Translations under genes and position numbers: made by a program
The notes under the pieces: generated by a model
The model's database searches: none
What the model was told of the DNA's origin: nothing
Seen by the model: the letters and a program-made list of their open reading frames with translations, nothing else
Source of the DNA: Brachypodium distachyon
Lineage: Eukaryota; Streptophyta; Magnoliopsida; Poales; Poaceae
DNA length: 64,000 nucleotides
Assembly: GCF_000005505.3 (NCBI RefSeq)
Contig: NC_016131.3
Location: 38,416,855 to 38,480,854, forward strand
Direction: 5' to 3'
Part shown: positions 45,290-55,966 of the stretch, piece by piece
How the letters are laid out: every line of letters starts with the position of its first letter
Numbering within the stretch: position 1 is the stretch's first letter

Positions 45290-45679
45290 TCATGTAGTAG
45301 TATTGGAATTGTATGAGTTTGATGATGAAGAGGAGCGAGCCCCTCTTCGGCATGGACAAAAGGTGGAAGAAGAGGGCCAGAATGCTGTATTGATGAAGGA
45401 GATTTGCTTGCTGAAATCAATGGTGACAGAAGAAGAGAGGAAGAGCAAAAGTTTTATGAAGCGTTGATAAATCATGAATTTGAGTTAGCTTTCCAGGACG
45501 AATTGGTAGAGGAGTTAGAAAGCAAGATTGTTGAAGGGAAAAAGGAGAATGAAGCCTTGATGCGTGAGGTGCTAGAAGGCAAGAAGAAGATGGAAGATGT
45601 GAAAGTGTTTGCCGTGGCATGCTTCAGTGTTGCCTTAACTCTATGTGCTGTGTTGTTTTGCCTCTTCGAGAAGATGTAG
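45290..45679 (+). CDS. Small coiled-coil protein with C-terminal membrane segment (MULE passenger, unrecognised)
   Basis: An open frame with no in-frame ATG seen at its 5' end (first ORF codon TTG at 45404) encodes GDLLAEINGDRRREEEQKFYE, a Glu/Lys-rich heptad region (about 45430-45600) and a final membrane span FAVACFSVALTLCAVLFCLF before EKM and TAG at 45677. The 5' exon or exons may lie at about 45110-45240. A coiled coil plus C-terminal membrane anchor is the layout of many small grass GRF-zinc-finger proteins, but I see no zinc finger, so this stays a suggestion. A second frame (45330-45466) overlaps it. Confidence 0.35.
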
Positions 45680-46106
45680 CTTATTGTAGTGAGTGGTCCC
45701 TCAGTGGTCCCTGTCACAGGGCGCTTTAACTTTGTTTGCACCTGATCTGCATGGCCATATGCATGAGACTGTTTCGTTCGTTCGTTGTAGGGCGCCCTTC
45801 GTTGTATGCATGAGAGTGTAATGTTTGTTGTTTGTATGCATGAAACATTTGAAATGGCATGATTGGAGAAACTGCATCGTTGCAAAATACAGGCAAATAC
45901 AGGGGAGCAAACAGGGTTAACATAGCGTAGCATTGTACTAACATTGTACCATGCATTTGGAGTTTTTTAGTTTGAGTACAAACCAAAATATACAGGGGCT
46001 ACCGAATAATATACAGGGGTTAAGAGCTACTACACTGGACCAGTTGCTAATTAAAGATAAGACTTTCGTCGACGCTTGTACCCCGCCCCTGTCTCCATCT
46101 TCGTCC

Positions 46107-46877
46107 CTACTTGCTGCCGCTATACCAGGTGATGCCCCCTCCTAGTACCACGAATATCGCCGCACCAGCAATAGCTCCCATGCAAGATAGATCGTTGGTG
46201 ATGTCGATGGGACGTCCAATGTAGGCCAGACGGAAACGACGTCCGTTGACATGAGCGTACACGGTGATGCGCTCATCGGTAGCGAGACAAGCGGCTCGCA
46301 TAATGGCAAAACCTGAGGAATCCACCTGCAAGTACAAATTGCCGCCCAGAGAGACGCCCGCGCGCAAGCTTGTTGGGGCACACCGAATTGCATTGTAGCT
46401 TAGCGCCGCAGACAGTGCCGCAGCGGCGACGGTGACAACCAAAGGGGAGCTAGGGGTTTCCACCCAGACAGGGGAGCCCCCGATGTTGAGCACGACAGCT
46501 AGGCCGAGCTTCGGCGTTGAGGTACCTGATAGGGGCTTGGTGTCAGTTGCTAGCTCGATGAAAGTGTTGGCGTGCTCGAGGATGGCGGCAGCTTGGTTGA
46601 TGGCGGCGGCGGCGTGCTCCATGACGGCGGCCGCGTGCTCCATGACGGCGATGGCATGGTCGAGGTAGAACCATCGCCCTTGCTGAGCTGCGCGGAGATC
46701 GACCGTCGCAAGGGGCCCGCAGACTAGAGTAGCCGAGTCGCGGCCACGGAGCTCTGATTCCGCCGCAATGGGGCGCGAAAGAGGCGGCGCAAGGGACGGC
46801 AATGCGAGGGTACGAACGGAGTGCGTGTTGGGGGCGACAACGAGAAGGCGGAGCCAAGGCATGGACGGGAGCGGCAT
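46107..46877 (-). CDS. Intact 256-codon ORF of unknown function inside the MULE
   Basis: The minus-strand frame starts MPLPSMPWLRLLVV at 46877 and ends ITWYSGSK, TAG at 46107-46109, with no interruption although the transposase of the same element is broken. Features: a Pro/Arg-rich N-terminus; a seven-residue repeat AVMEHAA/AVMEHAA/AAINQAA/AILEHA (about 46660-46560); a hydrophobic Ala/Val stretch VVTVAAAALSAALSY; a middle part with VYAHVNGRRFRLAYIGRPIDI; and a C-terminal membrane-like segment MGAIAGAAIFVVLGGGITW. The leader upstream contains ctaaaccctagc, common in plant 5' UTRs. It is either a captured host gene or an accessory gene of this MULE family. Confidence 0.5.
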   Translation of the reverse strand: MPLPSMPWLRLLVVAPNTHSVRTLALPSLAPPLSRPIAAESELRGRDSATLVCGPLATVDLRAAQQGRWFYLDHAIAVMEHAAAVMEHAAAAINQAAAILEHANTFIELATDTKPLSGTSTPKLGLAVVLNIGGSPVWVETPSSPLVVTVAAAALSAALSYNAIRCAPTSLRAGVSLGGNLYLQVDSSGFAIMRAACLATDERITVYAHVNGRRFRLAYIGRPIDITNDLSCMGAIAGAAIFVVLGGGITWYSGSK

Positions 46878-46929
46878 GGCTTTTTGTCGGTGGTTGGCAA
46901 GCTCAACGGAAATGGAAGCTAGGGTTTAG

Positions 46930-48540
46930 AATGGGGAATTTTGGGGAATGAGGGTGAGGTCGGAGATGGGGGCACAGGGGAGAAGGTGGCGGGCCTGAGA
47001 AGAAGAGTGGTTGACTTCTTTGTCCGAAGCTTGTTAAAAAAGACTAAGGAAAGGAAAAAAAATGCCCCTGGACCAGCGCGCGAATGGAGAGGCGACTGGC
47101 CCAATTTTTAATCGCGGGCGGGGATCGAACTCGGGTCGCACGGGATAGAGAGAGGGTCCTGACCAGTGGGGTACATGTTGTATGTTGTCAGGTACAGGGA
47201 CGGCTTGTTTTTATTCGTGCAGGGTGGGAAAAATCACGACCGCAAGTTGTGTTGGGCCATCAGTGTCGGTGAACGTGACAGGTGAAAATGTTGGTTTAAA
47301 TTTGATGTATTTCGGAAAAAAAAGATACCAATTTGATGTTTTCAAGATATGTCAATTTTTGTGTGGTTTCCTCATATGTTAATAGCTGTTGTCAAATAAA
47401 TTCATATTTTGTGGAGCAAACTTACTATATTTCGTACTTATTTTGGATTTTTAGCAATTTTCGACAGTAAATGAAAAAAAATCCATTTTTCAATACATTT
47501 ACCATCAGAAAGTAATGTAAGACCGGTCCATTGAACTCATTGTAACCTGATACAATTGAAAGACATTGGTTTCCAATGAAAATTCAATGCTTTATACCTT
47601 GAATAGTGTAATTTATAGTTAAGCCAAAATTTAAAAATATGATATACTTGTCAGAAAATTCTGATTTTTTGCATGTGCCAATATTTGGTGATGTATTCAT
47701 CACATAAAAAAATCAGAACAATATCTAAATGTCACAATGTACTTCATGTACAAACTACCACAAGCCCCTGAGGTGTTTCTGAAACACCTTAGAGAGATGT
47801 TCGAGATACGAACCCTTTTTGAGATTTTGATTTCATAACTTTCTCCAAATCTTGTGAAATTTGGTGCACTAGCCACATTTGGTATGTGATGCATGTATGC
47901 AAAAGCATTTTCAATTTGGAGGTGTTTTCATATTTTTTGAATTTCAAATTCATTTAAATTTGATGTGATGGGCCGAAAATAATACCAAATATTGGTTTTC
48001 AAGTTAGGAAACAGCTATCTAAAGTATGAACACACGGTTAATACTCAACTCATGCAAGAAAAAGTGAAATAAACATTCGACTTTTCAAGATATGAAAGGA
48101 TTTGAATGGATTTAAATCATGGTCAACAAAAGTCAATTGTCTCCGTGGATTTGAAATTCCAGGGGTGCTCTACTTTTCATGTCCATTCTATTTGTGCAAT
48201 GAGAAACTGATTTGGGGCAGGTTAGTTTTTGAAGGTTCCTCCAAAATGACCCATTTTGGAGTGCTTAAGGCTCAAAAGGTACCAAGTTTCAGAAGGTCAA
48301 CGAAAGTCAACCTTCTTCGATGGATTTGAAATTTCAGGGGTGCTCCTAACTTGTCATTGACATTCCATTTGTGCAATCAGAAAGAGATTTCGAATAAAGT
48401 TGAATATGGAGAAATAGAACTAAGCCTCAAATATCACTAAGTGCAAATAAGTGCCCGAAATCTCAAATAATGTCATGGTACAACTCAGTACAACAAATCT
48501 CAAATAATGTCATGGTAGGACTCAGTACAACAAATCTCAA
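46930..48540. other. MULE interior without recognisable genes
   Basis: Up to about 47270 this is GC-rich leader DNA with a tRNA-B-box-like gatcgaactcgggtc (47119). Beyond that it is AT-rich, with repeated segments: ggatttgaaattccaggggtgctc near 48147 and 48320, and caaataatgtcatggta/tctca repeated at 48462-48545. No ORF of note. Confidence 0.5.
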
Positions 48541-48564
48541 ATAATGTCTTGGTACAACTCAAAA

Positions 48565-51500
48565 TCAAGCCTTCTTGTACAACGTATCAATGGTGGCGGT
48601 CCGCTTCCTTTTCTTCGAGGTGGTGCTGGCTGCCTTCCTGGAGATGGTGGATCCCTTCTTCCTCGAGGTGGTGACGGTGATTTTCTGAGCGGTTTTGATG
48701 GTCCTAGGCTTTGGGACAGAGGTGGTGACACTCATCAAAGCATGTCGGGACAAGTCGAAGTTTGGACAGTGCGGGCAGTTGCTTCAGTTTTGACAGTGGG
48801 GATAGTTGCTTCAGTTTCGACAGTGGGGACAGTTGCTTCAGTTTTGATAGTAGGGGCAGGTGCTTCAGTTTCGACAGTAGGGGCAGGTGCTTCAGTTTGG
48901 ACAGAAGCAGCAGGTGCTTCAGTTTGGACGGTACCTTCAGTTTCTTCAGCCGGGGCTCCCCAATCATCCATAGCTTGAAGGGGCTCTTCATCTGAAAAAG
49001 ATTCATCATTCGTAGTAGAATCTTCTTTTGAAGTTGAATCTTCTTCCCAGCTAGGATCTTCTGAAGTTGAATCTTCTAATTTGAGCTCTTCTGGATTGCT
49101 GGCATCTTCGTCTATTTTGCCTCTTCTTCCTTTCTGGCTTGTTCTTCTTCAGTCTTATTCTTACCATGAGGCCTGTCATCAACATGAGAAATATGTGGTG
49201 CTATTATGTAAAATGCAATTATGTAAAATTTGGGAAAACAATGTATAATAGCTAACCTTGGAGGTCTCGGAGGGCTGTAAGCACACTTCGAGGAGCCAGC
49301 ACGATGGCCCAATATTCTACATCTCTTGCCCCTCTGTCGTTTTTTTGGAGGTTTCACTTTCCCATCTGCTTCAGCTTAAGCTACTTTGCTCCCCTTCTTT
49401 TGCCCTTTAGTTCCTTTCTTTCCATTTCGCTCCAAATTTTTTTTGAAGCGCACATGTTTTGGCCTGCCAGGCTTTCTAGCTATATTGTGAGCAGCATGAT
49501 CGTATCCAATGTTCACTTCAGGCCATTGACGTAAGTGCCAGGATCTCTCATGCATATGCTACCTTAAATCGGTCAATAGAGTAATAGGGATGCAAATATT
49601 GACCCATCATCAAGTCAGGTTTCGCTGCCAGTACCACAATAGCATGCAGACAAGGTTTTCCAGTTGCTTGCCACTCAAGACAGGTGCACTCATGTAGGTC
49701 AATTTTCACTACATGTCTCCTCTTCTTATCAGTGTCTAAAACTTCTGCAGTGTAGGGGGAGGCACTGACAACATGAAGGTGCCCAAGCCCTCTGCTCCTG
49801 CATAACAACTGCTGGACAACTAATGGTAGCTTATCACCATGCAACATACTGGCAAGAGTTTTTCTCTTATTCCAGAGATTCATTAAACGAATCCTCAGAG
49901 TGTCCATCAGCTCATGCACAGGAAGATCTTTGATATCTTTTATTCAAGCGTTAAAACTTTCACACAAATGGTTATTGATGTGATCAACCTTTATATCAGT
50001 GTTGTAGGCACTCCTGTACCACAACAATGAATGATAATTCTTCAGATAAACACCAAATTCAAGGCTCACTGCCAAGATCTTGTCCATATGATACTAGAAA
50101 TTGTGTGGGTTGTAAGCTCTTGCCGCTGGCCACATCCTTCCAAATACATCTCCTTAAAATTTTTTGATCAAATTAAGCCACATATGGCCGAAGCACTCCC
50201 TCTGCTCTGCATGTGGAAAAACCTTGCGGACTACATTCTCCAAACCCTTTTGTGCATCTGTGCATATTGTTAAGGGATGCATTTCTCCTAAGGCCTTCTT
50301 CAGTTTACTCATGAACCAAGTCCAATCAGCCTCTGTTTTTGACTGAAACAAACCATGAGCAACAGGAAAAATCCAGTTGTTCCCATCTAAAGCTACTGCA
50401 GAAGCCAGCTGCCCAGGCCACTTCCCATTCAGTGCAGTGGAGTCTATGCTAAGGTATGGACGGCATCAATCTTTGAAACCATCCAAACAAGGCTTCATTG
50501 CAATAAAGAACCTACCAAAGTAAACCTTGCCATCTTTTTCATAAGTATCAATCTCTACCACACTCCTAGGACTCCTCTTTTCCATCTCTGCTTTGAAGTT
50601 GAACAACATTCTAAAGGTGTTGCCCCAATCACCATAGAGTTCCTTCATAGCTTTTTGCTTCCCTTTCCAGACAGTGTTATAACTTAGTGTGCATTTGTAA
50701 TCCTTCTCCAACTCAGACTTAAGCCATTTGGCAGTTGAGTTTGGTTTTGTACTCAAAATCTTCATGACCTTCTCTGCGACCCATGCTTGAGAAGTCATCC
50801 TTGTCACTCTCCTAGCAGTTGTCATACATGTATGATCATGTGGCATCCGATTAACCCTAACTGTAGTTTGATCAGGTATCCTTCTTGCTAACATGTACCA
50901 AGGACATGGCTTCTGTTCCCCATCCTCCCCCTTGCATTTCACGCAGTACCTGCTTTTCGATGTCCAGGCAGTATATGTGGCAAACTCCTTATTGACAGCA
51001 AATGTCTTGAATGACATCTTCAGTTCCTTCATAGTTGGCCACATCTTGCCCACTACGAACTCAGGATGCTCTTTGTCATACACAAACTGCAGCTCCACTT
51101 CATGGTCATCATCCACCTCAGTACCGGCCTCCTTGAATAGCCTCTTGCAGGCAGCTTCGTTAGCAGCACAAATTGCAAAAGGTACATTAATTGACGGCCT
51201 AGGCGGGGATGGCGAGTTGGCGACGCTTCTGCCCCTTCTTCCTCATCCTTGTCCACTGGAATTCCATAAAGAGTGTAAAACTTAGCCTTCGAAATTGATT
51301 CAGGAGCAAAATCTGTGGACTCCTCTAAGATAATTTTGCTCCAATCAACATTTGGACCTTCTCCCCCAGGTCTCAAACAGGCACATGTTTGGCCCAATTC
51401 TCCGGATCCCTCACTGGAGAACTCCGAGCTAGGAATGCTTCATCATTTACCGCTTCTGCTGCCTTAGATTCAACATATCCTACAACCGAGTCTGTAGAGG

Positions 51501-51700
51501 CTCTAATTAGCTCCGCATAAATCCTAACATCTGGAGCCTCCTTATCTTCTGTCCACCCCGATTTGATTGTCGCAACTAGCTGAGGGGTAGTGGTGATCCT
51601 CACAAGCTTCTGCCACTTCCCATATGAACACAACTCAATCTCCTGCCTTTTACCCCAAGGAACAATTTTCCCAATTTCCTCTATGAATCTCCTGATTGTG
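48565..51700 (-). pseudogene. mudrA-like MULE transposase, decayed
   Basis: Reading leftward: an N-terminal region (MCSYGKWQKLVRITTT, 51633) and a frameshift near 51400. Then a MuDR DNA-binding domain (FVVGKMWPTMKELKMSFKTF through MPHDHTC, 51080-50830), the transposase core with SIDSTALNGKW and ICTDAQKGLENV (50430-50240), and a SWIM zinc finger CTCLEWQATGKPCLHA (about 49690-49640). A knuckle-like GHRAGSSKC (about 49290) and a long C-terminal tail follow. That tail has six 30-bp tandem repeats coding TEAPAxTVE-type units (48755-48950), then a basic KKRKRTATIDTLYKKA end. A TGA at 50466 and frameshifts near 50150 and 49930 disable it. Domain order is that of autonomous MULEs. Confidence 0.88.
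48755..48950. repeat. 30-bp tandem repeat in the transposase C-terminus
   Basis: About six copies of a 30-bp unit (acagttgcttcagttttgac-like), all in frame, encode a Thr/Glu/Ala/Pro decapeptide. Confidence 0.85.
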
Positions 51701-52192
51701 ATGTCCCCCCACTTTAACTTTCAAATTGACCATATAATTGCGTTCAATTACATCCTCGCTACCGTCATCAAGCTTCGCAATGCATGGGCGGAACTTCACA
51801 GGCACGATCTCAGTACCATCGTCCTCATCAGTCCTAGAACGAACACAAAATTAATCTACCAATGCGCGCTCTACTATAGCTAAATTGAACCGAACTAAAG
51901 CAAATCCCCATGGAAGAAACAAAATTGAAGGTCGTAAAGAAGAAATTACCTGCTTCCAGCTTCAGGCGGTCGATCCATCCTTCCAGTCCACGACCTGGCC
52001 GGCGGCGGCTGAATGTGTGGTTAGCAGGGGAAGGCTAGGCGGTGGCTGGGGGGGGGTGTGGCGGCTGCGTGGGTGTGTGGCGGCGACGCAACTCCGTGGG
52101 AGGGGCGCAGGTGCGTGGCGGCGGCGCCGGCTAGGGCACACGATGGGGAAATTTTGTACGACTAGAATGTTCGGGCAGGGCCGCCCAGGTTG

Positions 52193-52340
52193 AAGGATGA
52201 TCCGACGTGGCAATTTTGTGGGACCCACGCGGTCTGATTTGCTTCTCCGTGGGTCCCAACGGTGTCATCTGGTCTTAAGCTAAGACAAGGACGCTTAGAG
52301 CCGGCCCCACCTGCCAGTTTCGCTCATTTTGCAGTTACAC
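52193..52340 (-). repeat. Right terminal inverted repeat of the large MULE
   Basis: 148 bp, inverted copy of 44579-44726; ends gcagttacac at 52340. Confidence 0.93.
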
Positions 52341-53088
52341 CCCTCCGGTTCGGTTCTGGCGAATTGCTCCCGTCCGCACGGTCTGGATGAGCAAAACTTC
52401 TTTCACGTGGTCGCTTTTGTGTTTGAAATCGTTCATGAGCTCGGTACGAGCAATTAGCCCGTCTTTCGGAGGTGCTCATAGGGTAGTGTGTGCGTGTGTG
52501 CGTTCGTAGGGGCGAGTGTACGCGCGTCTGCATTTGTACTGTGTTACTGTGTTCCTGAAAAAGTGATCGTTTCATGCTATCTTGATCTGAGCAGACCGAA
52601 GGGGAGAGCCGGAGAGGCATGCCGAAACTCTGACTGGATCTTGTGAATGTCCATTGTCCAGTTCAACCTGAGAAATGTCCAAAGGAAGCATTTTTTTTTT
52701 GCCAACCTTTGCCCGGCCAGCTGGAGTTGCCACTGGGTCATTTCAGTGCCGAAAGAACTTCACAGTTATTGTAGCTTTGACAAAACACATTAAGTACAAA
52801 TTACTATCCACATTTACCCGTAATCAGTGTTCACAAGCGGGGAAGCGAAAGATCCAGAAGGATAAGACCAAAATCAATGCAAGATACTAGATGGAGGGAT
52901 ACCCGGACCGAATACAGTAAAGACTTGCACTCCACTTGGTCGCAGGCTCGCAGCTAAGTAGGAGAGAGTTGAGACCTGGCACCGATCTGATCTCTCTTAT
53001 TGCTGACTTGACCGGCGACTGGACGTGTCCATGGCCGGGAGACTCGTCACGTCGGCGCTCGGGCGCTCGGCACTCCAACACACCCCTT
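52341..53088. other. Block B host DNA, no gene
   Basis: From 52575 it aligns with block A from about 40374. 52341-52574 has no counterpart there and contains a gtgtgtgcgtgtgtgcg simple repeat (about 52486-52520). No convincing ORF. Confidence 0.55.
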
Positions 53089-53107
53089 CTGTCTGCCTAG
53101 CTCCCTC

Positions 53108-53856
53108 GTTTTTTTTCTTCCAGATTGCCGAGGCATATATTAAAATTAATCAACCCTTACATAACAATCATTAAAATAAAGAAAAATGACACGCAAGTTC
53201 TTGTAAGTAAACGTCATTGTCTTTCTCTTGCATTTGCCGGTGGCGCGTCGTGAGCGAAGCTCGATGCTGCCTCTTGACCTCCGAACCAAGTCGGAACCAG
53301 GAAATCGTTGTTTACGTTGCAGCCGGAAAGTCGCCGGTCGGAACCAGAAGATGCCGGCGACAGTGATCTGAGAAACAGACCACCGTCTCGAAGAAGAAAA
53401 CGAAGACGAGGGTTGGATGACCATTTCAGATCCGACCAGACTGATCCGAGAAGATATTGCTGCACTAACTCCACGACGAGGTTGAAGCTGACCGAGTCTC
53501 ATCGATCGGAAAAGGAACGAATAAAACGATACGCGTAGATGACCTGTAAAATACAAACACATAACCAGATCCATCACTGCAAAAAAGTAACGACCAACCG
53601 TCCTGCACTTCTCAATGCAACCGGCAGGAACTTCGTTGATGAGGTGGACGAGAAATCCAAAAAACCTTATTCTTGACCCGCACAGTGCCACCATCATCAG
53701 TGGAAACCATAGCTCCACTGTCAGTTGACCAACCCAAATTTTTTTTGAAGACCTACTGTAGCACCAGAATGCAGAGAAAGCAGGGACATCGAGATCGATC
53801 TGGACCGGTGGCATGGGCGGCGGCGAGGGCACCAGACTTTTTCTATTGGGTGGAAG
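53108..53856 (-). mobile_element. Retroposed insert (749 bp) with poly(A) tail and 19-bp target-site duplication
   Basis: A perfect 19-bp direct repeat, ctgtctgcctagctccctc, lies at 53089-53107 and 53857-53875. The insert begins on the plus strand with gtttttttt, so on the minus strand it ends in an A8 tail: the pattern of target-primed reverse transcription. Block A has the uninterrupted site (around 41136-41160). The insert matches no ORF family I know. A long minus-strand frame crosses it (53146-53964), but its start lies in flanking DNA. It could be a 5'-truncated LINE, a SINE-like element or a processed retrocopy. Confidence 0.85.
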
Positions 53857-53972
53857 CTGTCTGCCTAGCTCCCTCATCTCCTCTCTTTCTTCGTCTCGCG
53901 TTCCAATAGCGACGCAACGATTAGGTGCGGTTTGTCTTCTCTCGCGTGTTTTGCGACCTTGCAATGAGTACG

Positions 53973-54255
53973 TGAATAAACAAGTGTGGGTCTATTTCCA
54001 TCAACGGACTTCCCTCGATCATGGCAAAAACGTTGAAATTGACCTCCTCTTGAAACTTTAGTCTAAAATGAACGGTGCCAAAAACTTCAACTAAATAGTT
54101 CCGTGACGTCAGGAGGTCGGTCTCTGGCTGTGGCTTGCATGCATTGCGAGCTCGATTAATTATCAGTTTTTGCATCGTTGATTTGAACGTGTGTCTGGTC
54201 ATGCATTAATCTAGTTGGTGTGTAAACAAACTTGCCGGTGCAGGGGAGAGCCTTA
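53973..54255. other. Unclassified low-copy DNA
   Basis: No gene or element is recognised. It ends in TTA (54253-54255), which would be the target duplication of the next element. Confidence 0.45.
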
Positions 54256-55966
54256 GGGCAACTCCGGCGGCGATCCAAACGGACCGTCTTTTGTGTTTGT
54301 TTGGTCGCGGGCCGGACGGAAATCGCTTCCTCGCCAAGCCTTCGTCACTTTGGCTCGCCCACCTCCTCAATGCTGCAAGCCATTTTGGACGACCCATGTT
54401 TGCGCCCGAATTCAAACGCCTCCCCTGTTTGCAGGCTGATCCCCCGTTCTTGGCTGCCAGCAAGAATTGAGGCCAGTCGATGGCGACTTTAGCAAGCAAA
54501 ATAACAAATTAATGTTCTGGCCTTACCGGCAAACATAAGCATAGTTTATTACACCAAAATACAACCAAAATGCAACCAAATTGGCGCGAACAATTAAATG
54601 GCCATGCCGCATGTCTAGCTGCGAGGGCGAGACGCATCTCGTTCTTGTATCATCTTCCTTCTGGCCTCGAACCAAGCTTGCCTCCCTGGGTCCAAGACGC
54701 TCAAGTCGGCCGTCATGATCCTTATTTCCTCGACGAGCATTACCGCCTCATCTGCCTTGGTAGTTGCCCTCGCATTGGCCTCATCGATGGCGAGCTTCCT
54801 CTTCTGCACCTCGAGGCAGTCCTTCATTTGCTCCTCCTTCCATTGTTACAACTTCTCTCTTTCGGCCTCCTTCTCCGGGATTCATGAGGACAACACAAAC
54901 AATACCACTTACCACGTCCTGGATGCCGACGCCGCTGATCAGCCTAGCCTTCATGTGATCGTGCGTGCCGGTGAACAAGTTGCATTCGAATTGGATGAGT
55001 TTCCCTCAGTCACTGACGAAGTTGTGGGGGAGGGGGGGGGGAGAGATGCTGCTCGTGAAAGAAATAGAAGATTCGCTTCCAATAAGCTTGGCCTTTTTGC
55101 TCGGAGCCACATATTGGATCTTGTCCAATTTCCAGCCAGGGCTCACACAACAGTTTGTCCTCGCACTTGGCGTACGCCATAGTCCTCTTGCTCGTGTCCT
55201 TCTTTTGTTGCCAGGACGCATCCTCGCCAGCACGGATGCCGGCGTCGGTGTACAACGACTCAGTATCAATGCTAACGCCTTCTTGCGTTTCCTCGACCCA
55301 TTGCTCGTCGAATCCTTCCTCATAAACTGGGGCATCTTCGCCTATGAGGTCTTCCATGAAATGGGACTACTCATTGAAGTAATTTGAGTCGCCCGGATCA
55401 ACGGTTCGTTTGGGGGCCGTGCCTGACATTTCGCGGAACAGGTTGCGGCCATTTTGAAAAGAGGAGGATATAGGAAAGGACGGGGCACCTTTGCCTGCAC
55501 AACTGGCGTTGTTCCAGAAAGCATTGAGGTCGATGTCATAGCCGGTTGGTGCGGACGGTGCCCATTCTGGAGTATCGGGAGTCTGACCGGGACAACGAAA
55601 GACACGTCGGCCCGCCCGACGAAGGCGTCGTCGATTGGGGTCGCGGGGGCCGGCTCACTACGCTAGACTCCGTGCTAGCCGGCGTCATTTCAAAGCTGCC
55701 GGGGGCCAAACCGCCATGTGCCATGCATATTGCTGAAGAGAAGCATGGTCGGCACCGCTTCCTCATGTTGCTCTTTGGCAAGGGCAGCTTCCCGGAGCTG
55801 CCGCTCCCGCTCTTTGGCGGCGGCTGCCTCTGCATCCGCCGCTGTTCCCCCATCTTCTGGGAGTCGATGGCCATCGCCTCCGGGGTCATCTCCTTCTTCG
55901 GATGTGCCGAGCTGGGCGGAACTCCGATTGCGAGAAGATGGGCGGGAAAATTATTTATTTTCTACC
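54256..55966 (-). mobile_element. PIF/Harbinger-type element fragment
   Basis: It starts after TTA with gggcaactccggcggcgatccaaacggac, a terminus of the ggcaactcc...ccaaacg type common in grass Harbinger elements. It carries on the minus strand a Myb/trihelix-like gene of the kind found beside Harbinger transposases. The right end is not seen; the Tat retrotransposon at 55967 cuts it, and the remainder should lie beyond the window. Confidence 0.6.
54615..55890 (-). pseudogene. Myb/trihelix-like protein gene of PIF/Harbinger (NAM-associated C-terminal type)
   Basis: On the minus strand, MEDLIGEDAPVYEEGFDEQW (55357) leads into a single Myb/trihelix-like domain (YAKCEDKLLCEPWLEIGQDP, CGSEQKGQAYWKRI, 55210-55070). 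A Pro run and frameshifts follow, then the helical C-terminus KLAIDEANARATTKADEAVM through DPGRQAWFEARRKMIQERDA (54790-54625). This layout is that of the proteins often annotated as GST T3-like or NAM-associated in grasses; in Harbinger elements the Myb-like partner assists transposase import and DNA binding. Several frameshifts make it a pseudogene. The upstream part (55890-55540) is degraded. Confidence 0.65.

Larger units (their letters stand above)
44579..52340 (-). mobile_element. Autonomous-type MULE with 148-bp inverted repeats, 7.76 kb
   Basis: Terminal inverted repeats 44579-44726 and 52193-52340 start gtgtaactgcaaaatg and match at all but about six of 148 positions (about 96%). The interior carries a mudrA-like transposase on the minus strand (51700-48565), a small coiled-coil/membrane ORF on the plus strand near the left end and an intact 256-codon minus-strand ORF. 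The direct duplication expected for Mutator is not seen, because the left flank is an LTR fragment. The closeness of the repeats argues for fairly recent activity although mudrA now has stops. Confidence 0.92.
42655..53972. repeat. Block B of the tandem segmental duplication
   Basis: Non-element pieces (42655-42794, 43842-44060, 52575-53107, 53876-53972) align collinearly with block A. Its insertions (solo LTR, LTR fragment, large MULE, retroposed insert) are all absent from the matching places in block A. Confidence 0.8.

Noticed and set aside
48755..48950. Regular 30-bp repeats as a CRISPR-like array
   Set aside because: Units are contiguous without spacers, lie in a transposase frame and the DNA is plant nuclear.
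53146..53964. 272-codon minus-strand ORF as a host gene
   Set aside because: Its start lies in flanking DNA outside the 19-bp duplication and its body is the retroposed insert, so the frame was made by the insertion.
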